Source: Shinella sumterensis (GTDB lineage: Bacteria; Pseudomonadota; Alphaproteobacteria; Rhizobiales; Rhizobiaceae). Taken from it: 64,000 nt of DNA. The notes beneath the pieces were generated by a model. It saw nothing but the letters and a program-made list of their open reading frames with translations, was not told the origin of the DNA and did not search any database. This document shows, in pieces, positions 57,951-64,000 of the stretch. The stretch is taken from positions 186,001 through 250,000 of the forward strand of contig NZ_MYFN02000004.1 in assembly GCF_004514425.2 (NCBI RefSeq). Reading direction: 5' to 3'. Position 1 is the first letter of the stretch; each line of letters begins with the position of its first letter. The position numbers and the translations under genes are program-made.

Positions 57951-59975
57951 ATGACATTGAGAAAATATCAGGCGAAATCCGTCGAGAAAACGCTCGCTGC
58001 TCTTGAGCGGAGCGGCAGCGCGGTTCTGCAAATGCCGACTGGCGCCGGAAAGACGAAAACCGCCATGGAGATCGTCGCCGGACACGAGGGCGTCGTGTGG
58101 TTTCTGTGCCATCGCAAAGAAATTATCAGGCAGACCGCCAAGGCATTTCGTGAGGCTGGCATTGATTTCGGGGTTATTTCGCCAGCGAAAGATACAGAAA
58201 CCGGCAAGAGGTACGAGTTTCAGCCTGAGAAGCGCGTGCAAATCGCGTCTGTCGGCTCAATTTGCCGGCGGATCGGAAAGTTGCCTGCTCCCTCGCTAGT
58301 CATCTGGGATGAATGCCATCACACTCCGGCCGCTTCATGGCGCGACATCCGCGACAAGACGCAGGCTGCGAAGCATGTTGGACTGACCGCTACACCGGAG
58401 CGGCAAGATGGGGCAGGGCTGAGGGAATTGTTCGACGAGATGATCGTCGGTCCCTCCATTAAAGAACTGGTCGACGAGGGGTGGCTTTCAGGGTTCCGCT
58501 ATTTCGCGCCTTCCGAGCCGGACCTGTCTGCCGCACGCATGCAGGCGGGCGACTATCGCAAGGACGATATCGAGAAGGTCATGAACACGCCCGTTCTGAT
58601 CGGTGACGCTGTGTCGGAATACAAGAAGAGCATTCCGGGCAAGCGGGCGCTGGTCTTTGCTGTATCTGTAGACGCGAGCAGGGCGCTGGTGGAGAAGTTT
58701 CGCGAGGAGGGCATTGCGGCGGCACATGTCGATGCGAACACGCCCGATGACGAGCGCGACGCCGCTGTGGCCGACTTGGCTTCTGGAGAGATCTGCGTGT
58801 TGAGCAACGTGGAGGTCTTTACGGAAGGCTTCGACATCCCGGCTATTGATGCCGTCATCTTGATGCGTCCGACGCGGTCTGTTCGGCTGCTGCTTCAGAT
58901 GATTGGTCGCGTGCTGCGAATCGCCGAGGGCAAAGACTGTGCAATGATATTCGACCACGCGGGTCTCTACCACGAACACGGCTGGTTCGCTGACAATTGG
59001 GCATGGAGCCTAGACGGTGGCGCGGCTAAGGAGCGGCGTAAGGCGCTAGAGCGCGGTCCACGGAAGTGCCCAGAGTGCAAGGAGGTCCGCGCCGAGCGAG
59101 AGCCTGTCTGCGCTTGCGGGTTTGAGTTTCCCATGGGCAGGGAGATCGGCGAATTTGATGGCGCCTTACGGGAGATCCGGGGCGAGGTGCCGGAGGGGTG
59201 TGAGACACGGAAGGCATTTGCTAGGCGTTGGGGAGTGTCTCATCCGACCTTACAGAAGTGGGTGGGGATGGGGATGCCTTTGCGCGCTGCCGTGGTTCCC
59301 ATCGACGATGCGAACACATGGGTAGAGGCCAACGTTGATCTTGGTCACCTCAAGGATCGACAGCGCAGAAATGATGCACGAAACAATTCGGTCATTCGAT
59401 TGGACATTGCCGCAAAACGCCTAAACGTACCTCGGCGTAAAGTTTCGGCATGGATAGCCCGTGGCCTACCCACGGTCGGGGATCTGGTAAAGTGGCCGGA
59501 CGCGATCAAGTGGGTAGAGGACAACGTAAGCGCCTATGAGAGACATGATACGTTGCCACTTAAGGACAACAACTCTGCCGTCACTATTGCCTCTTTTGCT
59601 CGCTTATTTGATGTCGCAGAGACAACAGCCTCGTCATGGGTAAAGCGCGGTCTGCCCCACGATGGATTGCTCGTTCCTGTTGCTGCCGGCAGAGAGTGGG
59701 TGTCTCGTAACGTCGATTTTGAGCAACTGATCTTATTCAATAGCGCGAAGCGCTGCACGCTGGGGGTGGACAACGCTAGCAGTTTTGCTCGGCGGATCGG
59801 TAGAAATATAAAAATCGTGAAGACGTTGCGTCGCCAGGGTGTCCCGACCCACGGAAAGCTTATCCCCATCCGCGAAGCCCTCGAATGGGTCCGAGACAAC
59901 CGCCCCGACATCGTCATCCCGCCAGAGGCATGGCCCTCGGCCAACGACAACACGGCCAGCACCAAGGCGGCCTAA
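57951..59975 (+). CDS. DECH-box helicase with zinc ribbon and four C-terminal HTH-like repeats
   Basis: 674 residues from ATG at 57951 (agaggagacaca). SF2 helicase: MPTGAGKTKTAMEIV (I), VIWDECHHTPA (II), HVGLTATPERQD (III), LLLQMIGRVLRIAEGKDC (VI), about 1-340. Zinc ribbon CPECKEVRAEREPVCACG at about 372. Then four repeats of about 45 residues starting near 418, 482, 544 and 605: e.g. FARRWGVSHPTLQKWVGMGMPLRAAVVPIDDANTWVEANV; AKRLNVPRRKVSAWIARGLP ... DAIKWVEDNV; FARLFDVAETTASSWVKRGLP ... GREWVSRNV; FARRIGRNIKIVKTLRRQGVP ... EALEWVRDN. They look like Nu1/excisionase-type HTH units. Own promoter and terminator mark it as a moron. Confidence 0.8.
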   Translation: MTLRKYQAKSVEKTLAALERSGSAVLQMPTGAGKTKTAMEIVAGHEGVVWFLCHRKEIIRQTAKAFREAGIDFGVISPAKDTETGKRYEFQPEKRVQIASVGSICRRIGKLPAPSLVIWDECHHTPAASWRDIRDKTQAAKHVGLTATPERQDGAGLRELFDEMIVGPSIKELVDEGWLSGFRYFAPSEPDLSAARMQAGDYRKDDIEKVMNTPVLIGDAVSEYKKSIPGKRALVFAVSVDASRALVEKFREEGIAAAHVDANTPDDERDAAVADLASGEICVLSNVEVFTEGFDIPAIDAVILMRPTRSVRLLLQMIGRVLRIAEGKDCAMIFDHAGLYHEHGWFADNWAWSLDGGAAKERRKALERGPRKCPECKEVRAEREPVCACGFEFPMGREIGEFDGALREIRGEVPEGCETRKAFARRWGVSHPTLQKWVGMGMPLRAAVVPIDDANTWVEANVDLGHLKDRQRRNDARNNSVIRLDIAAKRLNVPRRKVSAWIARGLPTVGDLVKWPDAIKWVEDNVSAYERHDTLPLKDNNSAVTIASFARLFDVAETTASSWVKRGLPHDGLLVPVAAGREWVSRNVDFEQLILFNSAKRCTLGVDNASSFARRIGRNIKIVKTLRRQGVPTHGKLIPIREALEWVRDNRPDIVIPPEAWPSANDNTASTKAA

Positions 59976-60001
59976 CCCAAAATCACCGGCGCCAAGACAA
60001 G

Positions 60002-60030
60002 GCCCGCTAGTTCTTCTGGCGGGCTTTTTG
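60002..60030 (+). terminator. Terminator of the helicase unit
   Basis: GCCCGC / GCGGGC stem with loop tagttcttctg, followed by TTTTTG; 27 nt after the helicase stop. Confidence 0.8.
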
Positions 60031-60054
60031 TTGCCGCTAGATGAGGAGTTAACA

Positions 60055-61406
<1,352 letters not shown>

Positions 61407-61430
61407 GGGTAGCCGTACAGGAAGCGCACC

Positions 61431-61967
61431 ATGATTCCGGACAACCTTCCCGATCAGATCGCGGATATCTATGGCCGCCTCGCTGATGCCGAGCGCCGTG
61501 GACGAAACCGCAAGAGAACCGGCAGGGTTGCTGAGGTCGGGACTGGCGAGAACGCGGGAAAGTATCGCGTAAAGCTAGGCGAGCAGGGCGGAAAGCCGTA
61601 CCTGACGCCCTGGATACGGCCCAGAACGCTCGGGGCTGGAGGCGTCAAAATCGACGTTATCCTGTCGGTAGACGAGCAGGTAGACGTTCACTCAGAAAGC
61701 GGCGACCTGGCGGACGCGACGATCGACCTTTCGACATACAGCGAAGAGAACGCTCGCGAGAACGCCGACGTGCCCTTCCATATCAAGATTGGCGACACGG
61801 TGATCGGGGCGAGCGGGGAGGCCGTTACAATCACCGCGGCCAAGATCGTCTTGGATGGAGAAGTTCACCTTGGCGGCGAGGGCGGTCAGCTGCTCCACCG
61901 CAAGGGCGACGTCGACAGCGACGGTGACGTTGCCGTGGGTTCGGCCAGCCGCGTCTACGCAGTCTAG
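61431..61967 (+). CDS. Baseplate assembly protein V
   Basis: 178 residues. QIADIYGRLADAERRGRNRKRTGRVAEVGTGENAGKYRVKLGEQGGKPYLTPWIRPRTLGAGGVKIDVILSVDEQVDVHSESGDLADATID is the gpV OB-fold domain; the C-terminal repeats (VTITAAKIVLDGEVHLGGEGGQLLHRKGDVDSDGDVAVG) form the spike beta-helix tip. It makes the puncturing spike of contractile tails. Confidence 0.88.
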   Translation: MIPDNLPDQIADIYGRLADAERRGRNRKRTGRVAEVGTGENAGKYRVKLGEQGGKPYLTPWIRPRTLGAGGVKIDVILSVDEQVDVHSESGDLADATIDLSTYSEENARENADVPFHIKIGDTVIGASGEAVTITAAKIVLDGEVHLGGEGGQLLHRKGDVDSDGDVAVGSASRVYAV

Positions 61968-61975
61968 GAGGCCAC

Positions 61976-62185
61976 ATGAAACTCTACACGACAAAGCGCG
62001 ACTGTGAGGTCGCAGGTCGCTGGCGCACGGCCGGCGTGCCGTTCTCGCTTAGCGATGAGCAGGCTGCCGAACTGACCCCGCCGCGAGGCAGTGTTGTGGC
62101 GTCGTATGTTCCGGCCGATACCAAGGAAGAGCCACATGCGAGACTCGGCAGGAATAAGCGCCGTAACCGGAAGGCCGCTCACTGA
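61976..62185 (+). CDS. Small phage protein in the baseplate operon
   Basis: 69 residues; MKLYTTKRDCEVAGRWRTAGVPFSLSDEQAAELTPPRGSVVASYVPADTKEEPHARLGRNKRRNRKAAH. N-terminal part resembles small head-tail or baseplate accessory proteins in P2-like phages, with a basic tail. Overlaps the W gene by 50 nt. Confidence 0.6.
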   Translation: MKLYTTKRDCEVAGRWRTAGVPFSLSDEQAAELTPPRGSVVASYVPADTKEEPHARLGRNKRRNRKAAH

Positions 62186-62510
62186 CTGGGAGCACACCGA
62201 CCAGTCGATCGGCAAGATCATCCAGACGGCCATCGGTTCGCGCGTCATGCGCCGTACCTTCGGTTCGGATCTGCCTGACCTAGTCGACAGCAAGACTATC
62301 CGGAAGAACATCCTGGCCGTCTATTCGGCCGCAGCTGCGGCAATCGACGCATGGGAGCCTCGGTTCCGAATGCGGACGGGCGCCGTGCGGTCTGTGAGCG
62401 CTGACGGCAAGATCGGCCTTGTGATCTCCGGCACCTATTTCCCGCGCGGGCATTTGGGCGACTACAGCGTCGCTGAGGATAAGGTCGCGCGCGTCGCACT
62501 AACGATTTAG
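62136..62510 (+). CDS. Baseplate protein W (gp25-like)
   Basis: 124 residues from ATG at 62136 (aagagccac). ISAVTGRPLTDWEHTDQSIGKIIQTAIGSRVMRRTFGSDLPDLVDS is the gpW/gp25 signature. It forms the baseplate inner ring core from which the sheath assembles. Confidence 0.88.
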   Translation: MRDSAGISAVTGRPLTDWEHTDQSIGKIIQTAIGSRVMRRTFGSDLPDLVDSKTIRKNILAVYSAAAAAIDAWEPRFRMRTGAVRSVSADGKIGLVISGTYFPRGHLGDYSVAEDKVARVALTI

Positions 62511-62526
62511 CACTATGGAGGGCGAC

Positions 62527-63402
62527 ATGGTCGACCTATCGACGTTGCCTACTCCGCAGGTCATCGAGGAACTGGATTACGAGGCGATTGTCGCCCGCCA
62601 GAAGCAGACGTTTCAGGATCTGTGGGAGGCGGTTCGCCTCGCCAATCCTGACGCGGGCCTTCCGGACTACGACGTCGAAATGCTCGAAACCGACCCGGCA
62701 ATGATCATCATTCAGGAGAACGCCTACCGCGAGATGCTGGAGCGGGCGCGCGTCAACGATGCGTCCCGATCGAACTTGCTTGCGTACGCCACTGGCGCCG
62801 ACCTGGACAACCTTGCAGCGGACCACGGCGTCACCCGGCTTCCGGGCGAATCCGATAAGGCGCTTCGCGAGCGCATCGTGCTTGCCGACCAAGGCAGGTC
62901 AACGGCCGGGCCGGAGGAGTGGTACAAGTTTCATGCGCGGTCGGTGGACGTTGATGTCCGAGACGTGGCGGTCTATCGGCCTGGCACGGGCCCTGAGATC
63001 GAAGTCGCCATCCTGACGACGAGCAATGGCGGAACGCCCGGCGCACCGTTGCTGGACTCTGTGTTGGCGGCCCTGAGTGCGCCAGCCGTGCGCTCCGTCA
63101 ATGACGTGCTTTCCGTGGTGCCGGCGGTCAAGACCATCGTCAATGTGACGGCGAGCATCTGGCTTCTGCCGGAGGCACCCATGTCGGTCTTCGATGGCCT
63201 CGAGCAGACGCTCCGTGACGCACTCGACAGTGAGGGCGGTATCGGCTTCGACGTCAACACGTCGTGGATCATCTCGCGCCTCATGGCTGCGGGAGCGGCG
63301 AAGGTGACGCTGACTGCCCCGGTAGCGGACGTTGTCATGGACAAGTTCAGCGCGGCGGCGTTCGGGACGGTAAACCTGTCCTACATGGGGAGGCTTCGGT
63401 AA
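62527..63402 (+). CDS. Baseplate protein J (gp47-like)
   Basis: 291 residues from ATG at 62527 (GGAGGG upstream). LSTLPTPQVIEELDYEAIVARQKQTFQDLW ... DVEMLETDPAMIIIQENAYREMLERARVNDASRSNLLAYATGADLDNLAADHGVTRLPGESDKALRERIVLADQGRSTAGPEEWYKFHARSVDVDVRDVAVYRP is the complete Baseplate_J order. Forms baseplate wedges together with W and I. 1-nt overlap with the next gene. Confidence 0.92.
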   Translation: MVDLSTLPTPQVIEELDYEAIVARQKQTFQDLWEAVRLANPDAGLPDYDVEMLETDPAMIIIQENAYREMLERARVNDASRSNLLAYATGADLDNLAADHGVTRLPGESDKALRERIVLADQGRSTAGPEEWYKFHARSVDVDVRDVAVYRPGTGPEIEVAILTTSNGGTPGAPLLDSVLAALSAPAVRSVNDVLSVVPAVKTIVNVTASIWLLPEAPMSVFDGLEQTLRDALDSEGGIGFDVNTSWIISRLMAAGAAKVTLTAPVADVVMDKFSAAAFGTVNLSYMGRLR

Positions 63403-64000
63403 TGGTTGTTTCTCTTCTGCCATCCAACAGCACCGCTTTTGAGTTGGCTCTGGAAGAGGCAACCGACATCGCGAGCGAGCTCGGTCCTTCGATCGACGCG
63501 ATCCATGGCCTGAAATACGCCCGGCCGCTCAACATCACGGTCGCGCCGTGGCTGGTGAATGAATACGGCCTCGGCCCGATTTCTGACTTCTTCGACACGG
63601 TCGAGGACCTGATCGATGAGGGCAGGGTGTGGCAGCGTCTCCGCGGAACCCCGCAGGCGATCACGACGTCACTGTCATGGATCGACTATGACGGCATCGA
63701 CATTCAGGATCAGGTTCGCGGCCGCAGGCGCTGGCATCTCTACCAGATCCAGATGGGCGAACTACCAGGCGTCGATGAAATCCAGCGGCTGACCAATGCC
63801 GAATACCTTGCCGGCTTGTCCGATCCGGCGCGCTCGTTCTTCTGGCGCGGCTACTTCGGATACGACGTGCGTGGCCATGTCTACGGGCGGTCACGCTGGG
63901 GGCGGTCCATATGGGGTGACAGCTCCGGAGTCCGCATTGCAGACGGCAAAGTAAAGTGGTCGCACGGGCGGACGCATGAACTTGATGCCACGGCCGAGGC
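63402..64000 (+). CDS. Tail protein I, cut by the window edge
   Basis: Open from ATG at 63402 to the last base, 199 residues so far. MVVSLLPSNSTAFELALEEATDIASELGPSIDAIHGLKYARPLNITVAPWLVNEYGLGPISDFFDTVEDLIDEGRVWQRLRGTPQAITTSLSWI is the P2-type gpI pattern (LLP.N.T..E.A.E). It continues the V-W-J-I baseplate order; tail fibre and sheath genes should follow outside the window. ATG overlaps the J stop. Confidence 0.85.
   Translation, partial: MVVSLLPSNSTAFELALEEATDIASELGPSIDAIHGLKYARPLNITVAPWLVNEYGLGPISDFFDTVEDLIDEGRVWQRLRGTPQAITTSLSWIDYDGIDIQDQVRGRRRWHLYQIQMGELPGVDEIQRLTNAEYLAGLSDPARSFFWRGYFGYDVRGHVYGRSRWGRSIWGDSSGVRIADGKVKWSHGRTHELDATAE

Overview
The window comes from an alphaproteobacterium of the Rhizobiaceae type (Rhizobium/Sinorhizobium/Agrobacterium/Shinella). 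The evidence is an iolR-iolC-iolD-iolE-iolB inositol catabolic cluster in the rhizobial order, GC-rich codon use, long palindromic intergenic elements built on a CCTCGGGCTTGACCCGAGG core, and PilZ, DUF2147 and Sel1 proteins typical of the family. No species is claimed.

Positions 1-18,630 are host chromosome. They hold the end of a glutathione S-transferase, a DUF2147 exported protein, a Sel1 protein, a PLP aminotransferase, two PilZ proteins, glutaryl-CoA dehydrogenase and a PHB-depolymerase-like esterase. The inositol cluster (6.4-14.4 kb) follows, with an RpiR-type repressor, two exactly complementary 14-bp operator palindromes and a divergent Gfo/Idh/MocA oxidoreductase. Next come a large exported caspase-like/Sel1 protein with a duplicated C-terminal module, a cupin gene broken by an apparent 1-nt deletion, and tRNA-Ser(GCT).

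From about 18.7 kb to the right edge the DNA is a large prophage whose right end and integrase lie outside the window. Its left arm (18.85-22.3 kb, minus strand) is an overlapping string of small genes ending in a pentapeptide-repeat protein. The immunity region (22.4-23.2 kb) has an S24-type repressor flanked by ACAAA-N3-TTTGT operators. A region of unusual stem-loops (23.5-25.9 kb) surrounds two proteins, one with an IS110-like C-terminal motif. A second, degenerate repressor (26.65-27.27 kb) lies beside one of five copies of the promoter/operator TTGACAAATTTGTAAAT spread over the prophage. The early region (27.4-45 kb) encodes a Sak4-like ATPase, DUF669 protein, sliding clamp, Cas4-like nuclease, sigma factor, helicase, two adenine methyltransferases and a primase-helicase. 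A middle region (45-50 kb) carries HNH and VRR nucleases, a roughly 700-nt gene-free and highly foldable stretch that I interpret as a giant structured RNA, and a phage tRNA(CAT). The late region (50.5-64 kb) has a lambda-like head module (TerS, TerL/GpA, portal, gpW, protease-scaffold, D, E) and P2/Mu-like contractile-tail baseplate genes (V, W, J, I). Between head and tail sits a self-contained moron: its own repressor-type promoter, a DECH helicase with four HTH-like repeats, and a terminator.

The most unusual items are the giant RNA candidate at 48.2-48.9 kb, the fixed-length stem-loop family at 23.5-25.9 kb, the dispersed operator regulon, the helicase moron, and a Tat-signal/P-loop protein next to it. 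All function calls rest on reading motifs by eye; no database search was run.
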